Source: Proteobacteria bacterium UBA1148
GTDB taxonomy: Bacteria; Pseudomonadota; Gammaproteobacteria; Steroidobacterales; Rariloculaceae
Assembly (NCBI GenBank): GCA_002311835.1
Contig: DBZY01000049.1
Coordinates: 47,890-111,889, forward strand
DNA length: 64,000 bases
Reading direction: 5' to 3'
Shown: in pieces, positions 42,758 to 52,502 of the stretch
Numbering within the stretch: the stretch's first letter is position 1
Layout: every line of letters begins with the position of its first letter
Notes under the pieces: generated by a model
The model's input: only the letters and a program-made list of their open reading frames with translations
Database searches by the model: none
Told to the model about the DNA's origin: nothing
Position numbers and translations under genes: made by a program

Positions 42758-44911
42758 ATGGATTATGCTGCTGCCATCCGAGAACGGTTACCTGCAACCT
42801 GGCGAGGAGATGACTTCGGGCAACTGGTTGCTGTTCTTGAAAGCTATCTACCTAAAGAGGATCTCGAAGGCATCTTCAATGCCTACGAACTTAGCGCAAA
42901 AGCTCATGAGGGACAGCAGCGGCTCAGCGGGCAAGCTTACATTTCACATCCCATTGCAGTCGCCAAAATTCTTGCTGAACTCCATCTTGATGTAAGCACA
43001 ATAAAAGCCGCTCTGCTCCACGACGTACTGGAAGACACGTCCTGCACATTGGAGGATATTCAGAAGAATTTTGGCGAAGACGTTGCCGTATTGGTAGATG
43101 GCGTCAGCAAGCTAGATAAGCTTCATTTTCACAGCGCAGCGGAGGCTCAGGCAGAGAGCTTCCGTAAGATGTTGTTGGCCATGGTTAGGGACCTACGAGT
43201 TATCCTGGTTAAGCTCGCGGATCGGATGCACAACATGCGAACCATTGATGCGCTGTCAGCTGAGAAAAGGCGTCGTATTGCGAAAGAGACGCTGGAGATT
43301 TATGCGCCAATTGCAAATCGGCTTGGGATCTACAGTTTGAAAGTTGAACTTGAAGATCTGGGTTTCAAGGCGTTCATGCCGTTTCGTTACCGTGTAATAG
43401 AGCATGCTCTTAGTAAAGCAAGCGGTAGTCAACGGCAGTTTCTGCGGAAGATTGAGGCGAAACTGAAAAAAAATATCAGAGATCATCAAATCAATGGACG
43501 TCTGGTTACTCGCGAGAAACATCTATACAGCATCTACTCGAAGATGCGGAGGAAACATATCCATCTGTCAGAAATTGTAGATGTCTTTGGTATTAGGATT
43601 GTGGTTCCCGACATAGACACATGCTATCGCGTGCTTGGTTTAGTACATCAGATCTACAAGCCAATGCCCGGTCGTTTCAAGGATTACATATCTATTCCGC
43701 GCGTAAATGGGTATCAATCTTTGCATACAACGTTATTTGGTCCCAAAGGAATGCCGCTCGAGGTACAAATTCGGACCGAAGAAATGGATCAAGTAGCTGA
43801 GCGTGGGATTGCTGCGCCTTGGAAATATAAAGCAGTAGAAAAGCATACCTATAGTGCGGAGGCTAGGGCTCGTGATTGGTTGCAAGGACTCATGGAGATG
43901 CAACAGACGGGCAACTCTGAGGAGTTTCTGGAGGCAGTCAAGGTAGACCTGTTTCCGGACAAGGTATACATGTTCACCCCAAAGGGAGACATTCTGCGTC
44001 TCCCGCGTGGCGCAACCGCGGTCGATTTTGCATATGCGGTGCATACGGATGTTGGGAATCGGTGTGTTGCCGCAAAAATAGACCGTCGGCCTGTGCCGCT
44101 GAAAACTACCCTGAGCAATGGTGATACGGTAGAGATTATCACTGCCCGTTCCGCAAAACCTAATCCCAGCTGGGTGAATTTTGTTACAACCGCGAAGGCA
44201 CTTAATGCAATACGCGGGTTTCTTAAAGGCCTCAAAAAAGACGAAGCTCGAGAGCTTGGGAAACGTCTTTTGAGCCAGTCTCTTAGACCCTATTCGCTTA
44301 ATCTTCGCCGGTTACGAAAAACACAAACGAGCAGTTTGCTTAAAGAGCTTGGGGGTTTGGACATAGGTGAGTTATACGAGCAGCTGGGACTCGGAAAGCG
44401 TCTAGCCCCGGTCATCGCCGGGATGCTTGCGCAGCAGGTAGATAATGAAGGAGACGTTGCTACTGAGCTTCGGCCACTCGATATCGCTGGTACTGAGGGT
44501 CTATTAATATCATATGCTGGGTGTTGCCATCCAATACCGGGCGATGACATCGTTGGTTTTATGTCAACTGGTCGCGGTGTTGTGATTCATAGAAGTAACT
44601 GTCATCACGTTGCCGAGTACCGTAAGCATCCTGCGAAGTGGATTCCTGTGGATTGGCGCCGCGGCGTCAAGGGGGAATTCCAGTCGGAGATTCAAGTTAA
44701 AACATTAAACCGGGTTGGATTGCTTGCGGAGGTTGCAGGGCGAATTTCAGCAACACTGAGTAATATAGACCACGTGAATGTTGAAACTGATGATGACGAG
44801 TCAACGCTGCTGTTCAGGCTTAACGTACGTGACCGCCGTCATCTTGCACACGTTATTCGCAGTATTCGAACAAATCCTGGTGTGGTTCGTGTGAATCGTG
44901 CCACGGGGTAA
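42758..44911 (+). CDS. spoT: Bifunctional (p)ppGpp synthetase/hydrolase SpoT
   Basis: Makes and degrades the alarmone (p)ppGpp. The 717-residue product has, in order, the HD hydrolase domain ([22 protein letters not shown]), the synthetase domain ([44 protein letters not shown]), the TGS domain ([21 protein letters not shown]), a cysteine-containing region (GCCHPIPGD) and a C-terminal ACT domain. RFKD and the intact HD motifs fit the bifunctional class rather than RelA. ATG 42758 is favoured over a TTG 15 codons earlier. Its operon position after rpoZ matches E. coli. Confidence 0.96.
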   Translation: MDYAAAIRERLPATWRGDDFGQLVAVLESYLPKEDLEGIFNAYELSAKAHEGQQRLSGQAYISHPIAVAKILAELHLDVSTIKAALLHDVLEDTSCTLEDIQKNFGEDVAVLVDGVSKLDKLHFHSAAEAQAESFRKMLLAMVRDLRVILVKLADRMHNMRTIDALSAEKRRRIAKETLEIYAPIANRLGIYSLKVELEDLGFKAFMPFRYRVIEHALSKASGSQRQFLRKIEAKLKKNIRDHQINGRLVTREKHLYSIYSKMRRKHIHLSEIVDVFGIRIVVPDIDTCYRVLGLVHQIYKPMPGRFKDYISIPRVNGYQSLHTTLFGPKGMPLEVQIRTEEMDQVAERGIAAPWKYKAVEKHTYSAEARARDWLQGLMEMQQTGNSEEFLEAVKVDLFPDKVYMFTPKGDILRLPRGATAVDFAYAVHTDVGNRCVAAKIDRRPVPLKTTLSNGDTVEIITARSAKPNPSWVNFVTTAKALNAIRGFLKGLKKDEARELGKRLLSQSLRPYSLNLRRLRKTQTSSLLKELGGLDIGELYEQLGLGKRLAPVIAGMLAQQVDNEGDVATELRPLDIAGTEGLLISYAGCCHPIPGDDIVGFMSTGRGVVIHRSNCHHVAEYRKHPAKWIPVDWRRGVKGEFQSEIQVKTLNRVGLLAEVAGRISATLSNIDHVNVETDDDESTLLFRLNVRDRRHLAHVIRSIRTNPGVVRVNRATG

Positions 44912-44919
44912 CGATCGGG

Positions 44920-45303
44920 ATGTCTGAGAAACGATACATTCACACGGAAGCTGCGCCAGCCGCTATAGGGACCTACAGTCAGGCGGTTCGCACCGGTCAT
45001 ACGGTTTATTTATCAGGGCAGATCCCGTTAGACCCGTCGACTATGGAGTTGATTGGTGGGGATATAGACGCTCAAATACGTCAAGTGTTCGATAATCTTA
45101 GCGCCGTGGCGGGAGCCGCTGGTGGGAGCCTTTTCGATGTAGTAAAGCTTACCGTTTATCTTGTCGATATCGGAGACTTTCCACGTGTGAATGAAATAAT
45201 GTCAGAGTACTTCAAAAAACCTTACCCTGCTCGTGCTGCTGTTGGAGTATCTGCACTGCCAAAGGCAGCGCTGGTTGAAATGGACGCGATTCTGGTTGCC
45301 TGA
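44920..45303 (+). CDS. ridA: Reactive intermediate deaminase RidA (YjgF/UK114 family)
   Basis: RidA hydrolyses reactive enamine/imine intermediates of PLP enzymes. The 127-residue product has [37 protein letters not shown] and the catalytic arginine in [14 protein letters not shown]. It follows spoT by eight bases and its 3' end overlaps the probable recG start. A RidA gene beside spoT is common in gammaproteobacteria. Confidence 0.95.
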   Translation: MSEKRYIHTEAAPAAIGTYSQAVRTGHTVYLSGQIPLDPSTMELIGGDIDAQIRQVFDNLSAVAGAAGGSLFDVVKLTVYLVDIGDFPRVNEIMSEYFKKPYPARAAVGVSALPKAALVEMDAILVA

Positions 45304-47386
45304 ATCCCTCCCCAGCCCGAGCCACGCACTCGAAAGACCAACCACTGCTATGAAAGGGGTCGGGCCTAAGCTTGCAGAGAATCTTCTACGGATGGGTGTG
45401 GAACGAATCGGTGACCTTTTGTGCCTCTTACCAATTCGCTACGAGGATCGCACGGAAATCAGACCTTTGGGGGGATTAAAGCCGGGGGAAAAAGTGTTAG
45501 TGGAAGGGGAGTTAGAGCTTGCCGAAGTCGTCTTTCGCCATCGTCGCTCACTTCTCTGTCGGATTTCTGATGGAACCGGAGCGATCGTACTGCGTTTCTT
45601 TCACTTCAGGAAAGCGCAGCAGCAAACCCTCTCTCGTGGAGTCCGACTTCGATGCTTCGGTAATGTTCGTGCTGGACCAACAGGGTTAGAGATGATTCAT
45701 CCAGAATATAAGATTTTGACGGCTGGTTCGGAACCTTTGACTAATGTGATGACTCCTATTTACCCAACCACTGAGGGTCTTCAACAGCAACGCTTGCGAA
45801 GGCTGACGCAGCAAGCTGTGGACATTCTCGAGCACGTTCCGCTAACGGATTATTTAAGGGACCAGTTGCCTGAGGATTGGCCTACGCTTAATCAGGCGCT
45901 GAGGTTTCTGCATGGCCCACCCCAGGGTAGCGAGCTGGACTTACTACTCCACGGCACTCATCCGTGCCAGCGACGAATGGCATTAGAGGAGCTTGTGGCA
46001 CAGCGCCTCAGCCTTCGCCAGTTGAATATACGCAGAATGCGCTCGCGTGCTACGCCACTTAAAGATGTCAACAAACTGGTCCCGCAACTTAGATCTCAAT
46101 TGCCATTCGTCCTCACCAGTGCTCAGGAGACGGCCCTTGACGATATTCTCTCTGATATTGCTACCGTGGTGCCGATGCACCGGCTTCTGCAGGGCGATGT
46201 TGGCTCAGGAAAAACAATCGTCGCAGCAATAGCTGCATTAGTTTCAGCTTCTGCGGGGAGTCAAACTGGTTTCATGGCACCTACTGAGCTACTTGTCGAG
46301 CAGCACTTTAGCAATCTATGTGATTGGCTTCGTCCGCTGGGAATTGAAGTAGTGCGTCTAACAGGCGCTGTTATGGGGCCTGCCCGCTCCAAGGTACTCA
46401 GTAGCATTGCTGCAGGTCAGGCACAGGTTGTCGTTGGTACCCATGCACTCTTTCAACAAGGAGTCCAATTCAGGAAGCTTGCGTTGATGATAGTAGACGA
46501 ACAGCATCGATTTGGCGTGCACCAGAGGCTAAAACTCAAGCAAAAGGGTCAAAAGGGAGTTCTATCTCCGCACCAACTGGTGATGACCGCGACGCCGATT
46601 CCACGCACCTTGGCAATGATCGCTTATGCTGACCTTGACTGTTCAATCATCGATGAATTACCTCCCGGTCGCCAGCCCGTTCAAACTGCGGTGGTGCCCG
46701 AGAGTCGACGCCCGCAGCTGGTTCAGCGAGTGTTAGCGCACTGTCGGGCTGGGCGACAGGCGTATTGGGTGTGTCCGTTGATTGAAGAATCGGAAGTTGT
46801 GGATTCACAGGCAGCCGCTGAAGTTGGGCGGGAACTTGAACTAGCCTTGCCAGAATTGGCCGTAGGGTTGATACACGGCCGGATGAGGTCTCAAGAGAAG
46901 GACACTATTATGCGTCGGTTTAAGGAGGGAGGTCTGGACCTACTCGTCGCAACGACGGTGATTGAAGTGGGAGTTGACGCCACCAACGCTAGCCTAATGA
47001 TCATCGAAAACTCCGAGCGGATGGGACTTTCCCAGTTACATCAATTGCGTGGGAGGGTTGGTCGTGGTAGCGAGGTTTCTAGCTGCGTGTTGCTCTATAA
47101 ATCCCCGCTGTCCGAAGTGGCTCAACAACGTCTACGTGTGATAAGAGAAACGTCCGATGGTTTTCTCGTTGCACAAAAAGACTTGGAGCTTCGGGGTCCT
47201 GGTGAGGTTCTCGGTACTCGCCAGGCCGGGATCATGCACTTAAAAGTGGCCGATCTAGTAAGGGATTCAGATTTACTACCACAGGTCATTAAGCTGTCTG
47301 ATGAGCTGTTAGAGAAATATCCACAGAGAGTATCGCCTTTGATTCGGCGATGGACTAGTGGGGCAACTGAGTATGCAAAGGTATAA
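45296..47386 (+). CDS. recG: ATP-dependent DNA helicase RecG
   Basis: Branch-migrating helicase for stalled forks and recombination. The wedge domain ([45 protein letters not shown]) precedes the helicase domains: Walker [66 protein letters not shown], and the C-terminal [22 protein letters not shown] prefer TTG 45296 (696 residues, E. coli 693), overlapping ridA by eight bases, because the wedge-domain N-terminus begins upstream of the first ATG at 45350. A longer reading from 45233 would overlap ridA heavily. Confidence 0.94.
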   Translation: MPESLPSPSHALERPTTAMKGVGPKLAENLLRMGVERIGDLLCLLPIRYEDRTEIRPLGGLKPGEKVLVEGELELAEVVFRHRRSLLCRISDGTGAIVLRFFHFRKAQQQTLSRGVRLRCFGNVRAGPTGLEMIHPEYKILTAGSEPLTNVMTPIYPTTEGLQQQRLRRLTQQAVDILEHVPLTDYLRDQLPEDWPTLNQALRFLHGPPQGSELDLLLHGTHPCQRRMALEELVAQRLSLRQLNIRRMRSRATPLKDVNKLVPQLRSQLPFVLTSAQETALDDILSDIATVVPMHRLLQGDVGSGKTIVAAIAALVSASAGSQTGFMAPTELLVEQHFSNLCDWLRPLGIEVVRLTGAVMGPARSKVLSSIAAGQAQVVVGTHALFQQGVQFRKLALMIVDEQHRFGVHQRLKLKQKGQKGVLSPHQLVMTATPIPRTLAMIAYADLDCSIIDELPPGRQPVQTAVVPESRRPQLVQRVLAHCRAGRQAYWVCPLIEESEVVDSQAAAEVGRELELALPELAVGLIHGRMRSQEKDTIMRRFKEGGLDLLVATTVIEVGVDATNASLMIIENSERMGLSQLHQLRGRVGRGSEVSSCVLLYKSPLSEVAQQRLRVIRETSDGFLVAQKDLELRGPGEVLGTRQAGIMHLKVADLVRDSDLLPQVIKLSDELLEKYPQRVSPLIRRWTSGATEYAKV

Positions 47387-47425
47387 ATTAGGCGAATTTA
47401 GAAAGGCCTATAAAATGCAATACTG

Positions 47426-48376
47426 ATGAATCTTTCCTTCGATATAGAAACACTTCGCATATTCACTAGTCGATTGAATCAACGGGGACGATGGTTCGGC
47501 AAATATCTAGGCATTGTGCTCCAACACTATATGGCTTACGTACGATTGGTACGACTACATGAGCCAGTTGGGATATGGCTTTTGCTATGGCCAACTCTGT
47601 GGGCGCTGTGGATTGCTGGTGAAGGACGTCCTGACCAGCGAGTATTCATTGTATTCGTTTTTGGAACCATGGTACTGCGTGCGGCCGGGTGCATCATGAA
47701 CGATTACGCTGATCGAAAGATAGACCTTCATATCAGGCGGACGCGAGACCGGCCCTTGGCTACCGGAGAGGTTACTATTTCAGAAGCGGCCATACTATTT
47801 GTGGGATTGATGTTGATTGGATTTGGTCTCGTATTGACGATGAACAGGCTAACTCAAGGTCTGGCAATCATCGGTGCGCTTATTACTATCATCTATCCGT
47901 TCAGCAAGAGATTCATTTCTTTCCCGCAATTTGTACTGGGGATCGCTTTTGCTTGGGGGGTCCCTATGGCGTTTGCGGCTCAGTTGGGCACCGTACCAAG
48001 GATAGGGTGGTTGTTATTCATTACAACTATCATCTGGGGGGTTATATATGATACTGAGTACGCTATGGCAGACCGAGAAGACGACCTTAAGATTGGGGTC
48101 AGATCGACAGCAATACTTTTTGGTGATTTAGATCGGGTGTTTGTCGGTGTGCTGCAATTGATGTTTCTTGGCGCACTGATTCTAGTACGCCGAAGTGCCG
48201 AGCTTGGGGCGTGGTCTATAGTTGGCATCGCCTTAGCCGCAATTTTCTTCCTGTATCAGCAATATCTTATCCGAGACCGTGACTCCAAGCTCTGCTTTAT
48301 CGCATTCAGGAACAACGCCACTTTGGGTATGTGCGTGTTCGTCAGTATTCTCTTGGATTACATCTTTAGCGGGTAG
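47426..48376 (+). CDS. ubiA: 4-hydroxybenzoate octaprenyltransferase
   Basis: UbiA attaches the polyprenyl tail to 4-hydroxybenzoate in ubiquinone synthesis. The 316-residue membrane protein has about eight to nine helices and both aspartate-rich motifs, CIMNDYADRKIDLHIRRTRD and DTEYAMADREDDLKIG, which bind the prenyl diphosphate. The N-terminus is about 25 residues longer than E. coli UbiA. It follows recG by 39 bases. With ubiE, ubiJ and ubiB it indicates an aerobic ubiquinone respirer. No ubiC (chorismate lyase) is in the window. Confidence 0.95.
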   Translation: MNLSFDIETLRIFTSRLNQRGRWFGKYLGIVLQHYMAYVRLVRLHEPVGIWLLLWPTLWALWIAGEGRPDQRVFIVFVFGTMVLRAAGCIMNDYADRKIDLHIRRTRDRPLATGEVTISEAAILFVGLMLIGFGLVLTMNRLTQGLAIIGALITIIYPFSKRFISFPQFVLGIAFAWGVPMAFAAQLGTVPRIGWLLFITTIIWGVIYDTEYAMADREDDLKIGVRSTAILFGDLDRVFVGVLQLMFLGALILVRRSAELGAWSIVGIALAAIFFLYQQYLIRDRDSKLCFIAFRNNATLGMCVFVSILLDYIFSG

Positions 48377-48420
48377 TTAGGGGATAGTGATGATTCAGTA
48401 GTAAAGCTGGTAGCAGTTAT

Positions 48421-48453
48421 TTGTAAACTTCTTATGTTATTAAAAGTTGACAG
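48421..48453. promoter_or_regulatory. Candidate BirA biotin operator upstream of bioB
   Basis: TTGTAAACT (48421-48429), 15 bases, AGTTGACAG (48445-48453). The BirA consensus is TTGTnAACC-N15-GGTTnACAA; the left half matches at eight of nine, the right half at six of nine, and the spacing is exact. It overlaps the -35 element of the bioB promoter, so binding of biotinoyl-AMP-loaded BirA would block transcription. Inferred from sequence; birA itself is outside the window. Confidence 0.65.
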
Positions 48454-48476
48454 ATTCTAGATTCGTTTCCAATATT
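48447..48476 (+). promoter_or_regulatory. Candidate bioB promoter
   Basis: A perfect -35 TTGACA (48447-48452) is followed after 18 bases by AATATT (48471-48476, four of six -10 matches). It lies in the 150-base ubiA-bioB gap, about 50 bases before the bioB ATG, and is overlapped at the -35 by the BirA-like site. A GAGCA/GGAGCA ribosome site precedes bioB. Confidence 0.6.
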
Positions 48477-48526
48477 CTTTTTTCAGACGAATCATTTTTT
48501 GAGAGCAATAGATAGGAGCATCTCGT

Positions 48527-49549
48527 ATGTCTGCAGAAGCTACGCAAACGAGATCAACGGGATTAAAAGTTGGGGCGGTTCTGGTTACTGCCGATGTCCG
48601 GACCGACTGGACGGTGGGGGAAGTTGCCGCTGTATTTGATTTGCCGTTTAACGATCTTCTTTACGCTGCTCAATGGGTGCATAGGCAACATTTCGAGTCC
48701 AATACTGTACAGGTTTCAACACTGTTATCCATTAAAACGGGTGCTTGCCCAGAGGATTGCGCGTATTGCCCTCAGAGCATCCGATACCAGACAGGTGTTG
48801 AGGCTCAGGAGATTATATCGCTTGAGGCGGTGAAACAGTCTGCCCAGGAGGCTAAAAACGCGGGAGCCACCCGATTCTGTATGGGGGCTGCTTTCAGGGG
48901 GCCTAAAGACACCCAAATTGAGCAAATCTCTGAGATGATTTGCGAGGTTCGAGCGCTTGGGATGGAGACTTGCGCGACGCTAGGGTTGCTTACAGCATCC
49001 CAAGCAAAAAGCCTGGCGCAGGCTGGTCTTGATTACTACAATCATAACCTGGACACTTCTGAGTCCTTCTATCCGAAAATAATTACCACGCGTACCTACG
49101 CAGATAGACTTCGTACACTAGAGCATGTGCGTGCTGCAGGAATGAAAGTATGTTGTGGCGGCATTATGGGAATGGGAGAAAGTCGGAGTGATTGGGTGGA
49201 TCTCTTGCACGCACTTGCTACCCTTGAGCCCCAACCCGAGAGTGTACCGATCAATCAACTGGTGCCCGTTCCAGGGACGCCGCTAGAGGACAAAAAAATT
49301 CTTGATGGATTGGAATTTGCTCGTACCGTAGCTGTCGCGCGTATATTAATGCCTTGTGCCCACGTACGTTTGTCTGCCGGTCGGGCAGAATTTACTGACG
49401 AGTTACAGGCACTGTGTTTTGTAGCAGGGGCAAATTCTATTTTTTATGGGGATACGTTGTTAACCACCGAGAATCCGGAACGAGAGGCAGACCAAGTGTT
49501 ATTTTCGAAACTTGGGCTCAAACCAGAACCTGTGCAACACCTTACTTGA
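48527..49549 (+). CDS. bioB: Biotin synthase
   Basis: Radical SAM enzyme inserting sulfur into dethiobiotin. The 340-residue product (E. coli 346) has the cluster motif [53 protein letters not shown] and LSAGRAEF, with residues for the auxiliary [2Fe-2S] cluster. It is followed by bioC rather than bioF, unlike the enteric bioBFCD order. Expression is likely biotin-repressed through the operator described upstream. Confidence 0.97.
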   Translation: MSAEATQTRSTGLKVGAVLVTADVRTDWTVGEVAAVFDLPFNDLLYAAQWVHRQHFESNTVQVSTLLSIKTGACPEDCAYCPQSIRYQTGVEAQEIISLEAVKQSAQEAKNAGATRFCMGAAFRGPKDTQIEQISEMICEVRALGMETCATLGLLTASQAKSLAQAGLDYYNHNLDTSESFYPKIITTRTYADRLRTLEHVRAAGMKVCCGGIMGMGESRSDWVDLLHALATLEPQPESVPINQLVPVPGTPLEDKKILDGLEFARTVAVARILMPCAHVRLSAGRAEFTDELQALCFVAGANSIFYGDTLLTTENPEREADQVLFSKLGLKPEPVQHLT

Positions 49550-49578
49550 TGGCAGCCTCTCGAAGGGAGGAGGCACCC

Positions 49579-49599
49579 ATGGTGGAATCCAATCCATGA
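49579..49599 (+). CDS. Possible six-codon minicistron coupled to bioC
   Basis: The strongest ribosome site after bioB (GGGAGGAGG, 49565-49573) serves an ATG at 49579 that opens a six-codon ORF (MVESNP). Its TGA overlaps the bioC ATG as ATGA (49596-49599). This would hand ribosomes to bioC by coupling. It may be coincidence; there is no evidence that the peptide is functional. Confidence 0.3.
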   Translation: MVESNP

Positions 49600-50513
49600 C
49601 TAACAATCCAGCCCTAAGAATTGGTTTTCCAGAGAGGTGTGCTGCACTAAAACGCCTAGCAAAAGCTAGCACCACCTTTGATGATTCGGATACCGTGCAC
49701 ACGGAGGCGCGGGACCGGATGTTGGAGAGGTTAAAATTTTTCAGGTTAGCTCCCCGGTGTGTACTCGATCTTGGCTCGGCAACTGGTAAGGGCACTACTG
49801 AACTTGCAGCGCTCTATCCAGAAGCACAGATCATAGCGGCTGAATTGTCACATCCAATGGCTGCACAAACGCAAAAACGCTGCGTAGATCTTAATTTAAC
49901 GCACACTGTGATAGGTAACGCAGAGCAACTTCCGTTCCTGGAAAATAGTATCGATTTAGTTTTTGCAAACCTCCTACTACCTTGGTGCGATCCCCAGGCT
50001 GTGTTTGGTGAAGTCTCGAGAGTTCTTTGCGATGGTGGTCTAGCTCTCTTTACAACCGTCGGACCGGATACTCTACAAGAGGTGCGCAAGGCTTGGGCCG
50101 CCGTGGACGAGAAGGTGCATGTTCACGGTTTCGTTGATATGCATGACCTAGGTGACTTGGCGGCCAGAGCAGGTTTAATAGAGCCCGTAATGGATATAGA
50201 TCGCCTGCAGGTGGATTATGGAAAATTTGAGCAGCTCGTGTCTGACCTAAGGGCATGCGGAGCTACGAATGTAGCCTTTGGAAGACGGACTCAGCTCACT
50301 GGTCCTCGCCGTTGGCGCGCTTTCTGCGAGAGGCTGGAAGCCTACCGGAGTAGAGGAACGCTTTCGATTAGTGTGGAATTGATATTTGGTCAAGCCTGGG
50401 GAATGACCCGCTCAGCTGTGACGGGTGATAGCGTTGTGCAAGTGTCCGTTGACGAGTTGACTCGAAGTTTGCGTCGTGGTGATGGTGAGTCGGGTGCGAA
50501 TGGGGTCAGGTAA
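49596..50513 (+). CDS. bioC: Malonyl-ACP O-methyltransferase BioC
   Basis: SAM methyltransferase that starts biotin precursor synthesis by methylating malonyl-ACP. The 305-residue protein has RLKFFRLAPRCVLDLGSATGKGTTELA (motif I), AELSHPMAAQTQ, VIGNAEQLPFLENSIDLVFANLLLPWC and EVSRVLCDGGLALFTTVGPDTLQEVRKAW, the last being strongly BioC-like. ATG 49596 is chosen; an in-frame extension to 49512 overlaps bioB and lacks similarity. It lies 46 bases after bioB, with no bioF, bioH or bioD in the window. The C-terminus is longer than E. coli BioC (251). Confidence 0.9.
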   Translation: MTNNPALRIGFPERCAALKRLAKASTTFDDSDTVHTEARDRMLERLKFFRLAPRCVLDLGSATGKGTTELAALYPEAQIIAAELSHPMAAQTQKRCVDLNLTHTVIGNAEQLPFLENSIDLVFANLLLPWCDPQAVFGEVSRVLCDGGLALFTTVGPDTLQEVRKAWAAVDEKVHVHGFVDMHDLGDLAARAGLIEPVMDIDRLQVDYGKFEQLVSDLRACGATNVAFGRRTQLTGPRRWRAFCERLEAYRSRGTLSISVELIFGQAWGMTRSAVTGDSVVQVSVDELTRSLRRGDGESGANGVR

Positions 50514-50602
50514 CGGGTTAGTTCTGTTACAATTTCCCTCACGGCAGCGTAGCCGTTCCCACCGTGAGAAAGCACCTCGAATAAATTCTAAGGTCGGTTG
50601 AC

Positions 50603-51589
50603 TTGAAAACCTATTTTCTTCGGTTAGCACGTGTTGGCCTTTTTCTCGCCTTCTTAGTCGTGATAGTTGGTGCCTGGGTTCGGCTGACGGACGCAGGACT
50701 CGGTTGCCCTGACTGGCCAGGTTGCTACGGGCAGTTGGTTGTTCCCGGAAGTGCGTCTGAACAGGCTGACGCGGCCACAGCCTTTCCTGAACGACCTCTA
50801 GACGTCGGAAAGGCGTGGCGCGAGATGATCCATCGCTACCTTGCGACTGGACTTGGTTTGATATGCATGCTCCTGGCAGGACTGGCATGGTTGAATAGGG
50901 CTGATCCGGCTCAGCCCAGGAGAATGCCTGCCGTGCTGTTCGGTGTAGTGGTTTTGCAGGGGCTTCTAGGGATGTGGACGGTAACATTGCTTTTGAAGCC
51001 CGTTATCGTCGTGGCTCATTTGTTGGGGGGGCTGACAACATTGGGGCTTTTGTTCTGGCTTGGCGAGTGGCACCGTGAAGATTTATTGAGCATTACACCC
51101 GCACCATTGTTAAAACTACTGGCTCCCATCGCCGTGATTGTGTTGACGCTACAGATTTCCCTGGGTGGTTGGACGAGCGCCAACTATGCTGCGCTGGCCT
51201 GCCCGGATTTTCCAACTTGTCAGACGCGTTGGTGGCCGCCGACGGCAGATTTCCAGGAGGGATTCGTAATTTGGAGGGGTCTGGGCGTAGACTACGAAGG
51301 CGGTGTACTAGACAATCCAGCCCGCGTCTCGATTCATTTCGCACATAGACTTGGCGCCATTTTGACTACAGCCATCTTAGGTTTCCTAGGATGGCTGATG
51401 GCGAGGAGAATTCAATTCAGGCTGGATGGAGTCGTATTGCTCGTGACGCTCATGCTACAGCTGATTATAGGTGTGAGTATTGTGCTTTACAGCGCTCCAC
51501 TAGTTATCGCGGTTGCCCACAATGGGGTGGCAGCCTTGTTATTACTGACAGTTTTAAATGCTAACCAAAGAATTCGACACAATAAATGA
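50603..51589 (+). CDS. ctaA: Haem A synthase (COX15/CtaA family)
   Basis: Oxidises haem O to haem A for cytochrome oxidase. The 328-residue, eight-helix protein has the four haem-ligand histidines in MIHRYLATGLG, VVAHLLGGL, SIHFAHRLGA and AVAHNGVAA, and paired loop cysteines (GCPDWPGCYG and ACPDFPTCQ). Start TTG 50603, with an AAGGT ribosome site; ATG options lie far downstream. It overlaps ctaB by 32 bases. Together they serve the cox genes at 60-64 kb. A loose inverted repeat CTCACGG/CCGTGAG (50538-50568) precedes it, with no T-tract. Confidence 0.94.
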   Translation: MKTYFLRLARVGLFLAFLVVIVGAWVRLTDAGLGCPDWPGCYGQLVVPGSASEQADAATAFPERPLDVGKAWREMIHRYLATGLGLICMLLAGLAWLNRADPAQPRRMPAVLFGVVVLQGLLGMWTVTLLLKPVIVVAHLLGGLTTLGLLFWLGEWHREDLLSITPAPLLKLLAPIAVIVLTLQISLGGWTSANYAALACPDFPTCQTRWWPPTADFQEGFVIWRGLGVDYEGGVLDNPARVSIHFAHRLGAILTTAILGFLGWLMARRIQFRLDGVVLLVTLMLQLIIGVSIVLYSAPLVIAVAHNGVAALLLLTVLNANQRIRHNK

Positions 51590-52472
51590 GCCCGTAATCG
51601 CCCGCTGGCGAGACTACTACTCTCTCACGAAACCTAGGGTGGTGCAGTTATTGGTTTTTACTGCGATCGTAGGGATGTTTCTCGCGGCGCCTGGCATGGT
51701 GCCCTGGGACATTCTCTTGTTTGGCAGCTTGGGCATCGGATTTTCGGCAGCATCTGGAGCCGCAGTCAACCACATTCTAGATCAGCGTCTGGATGCGGAG
51801 ATGGTGCGGACGCGCGATCGACCCTTACCCACAGGGCGGATTAACGAAAAAGATGCCCTGACCTTTGCGATATGCCTAGGCTTTGTGGGTATAGCAGTAC
51901 TGGTACTGTTGGTGAATCTGCTGACGGCGATGCTGACTTTTCTATCGCTCATCGGGTATGCGGTGGTTTATACCGTGTACCTGAAGCGAGCGACGCCTCA
52001 AAACATTGTTATTGGTGGTGCTGCGGGAGCCTCGCCCCCAGTTTTGGGTTGGACAGCCGTAACTAATGATGTCACAGGATACGCGCTACTACTTTTCCTG
52101 ATCATATTTACTTGGACGCCACCGCATTTCTGGGCGCTGGCGGTAGCGCGTAGAGATGACTATGCAAAAGCTGGTGTGCCAATGCTACCGGTTACCCATG
52201 GGTTAGAGGTCACAAAATCTTTCGTTTTGTACTATACGATTCTCCTGCTTCTTGTCTCGTTGCTCCCCTATCTAACGGGTGTGGCGGGAGTTCTTTATTT
52301 TTTCGGTGCACTGCTCCTCGGTGTGGGGTTTCTCTACTATGCGATCCTGCTGAAGTACGGTAGGGCTGAAAACATTGCCATGAGGACCTTTGCATATTCA
52401 ATCAGCTATCTGATCGCGCTCTTTACCTTCTTGTTAGCCGATCACTATATTCCTACTTTTTGGCCCGAGTAG
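51558..52472 (+). CDS. ctaB: Protohaem IX farnesyltransferase (haem O synthase)
   Basis: UbiA-superfamily enzyme attaching farnesyl to haem B. The 304-residue protein has YYSLTKPRVVQLLVFTA, the first prenyl-diphosphate motif NHILDQRLDAEMVRTRDRPL, and YTVYLKRATPQNIVIGGAAG with TWTPPHFWALAVARRDDYAKAG, diagnostic for CyoE/CtaB. Overlap with ctaA suggests coupled translation of the two haem-modification steps. No CyoABCD cluster is nearby, so service to the aa3-type oxidase at 60-64 kb is the reading. Confidence 0.95.
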   Translation: MLTKEFDTINEPVIARWRDYYSLTKPRVVQLLVFTAIVGMFLAAPGMVPWDILLFGSLGIGFSAASGAAVNHILDQRLDAEMVRTRDRPLPTGRINEKDALTFAICLGFVGIAVLVLLVNLLTAMLTFLSLIGYAVVYTVYLKRATPQNIVIGGAAGASPPVLGWTAVTNDVTGYALLLFLIIFTWTPPHFWALAVARRDDYAKAGVPMLPVTHGLEVTKSFVLYYTILLLLVSLLPYLTGVAGVLYFFGALLLGVGFLYYAILLKYGRAENIAMRTFAYSISYLIALFTFLLADHYIPTFWPE

Positions 52473-52502
52473 TTTTTCGACTCAAGAGGGCCTTCTTACA
52501 TC

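Noticed and set aside
42758..44911. RelA rather than SpoT
   Set aside because: The HD hydrolase motifs are intact and the synthetase has RFKD, both typical of the bifunctional SpoT class; the rpoZ neighbour agrees.
50538..50568. Inverted repeat CTCACGG/CCGTGAG as a terminator after bioC
   Set aside because: The loop is 17 bases and no T-tract follows; it does not meet the criteria for an intrinsic terminator.
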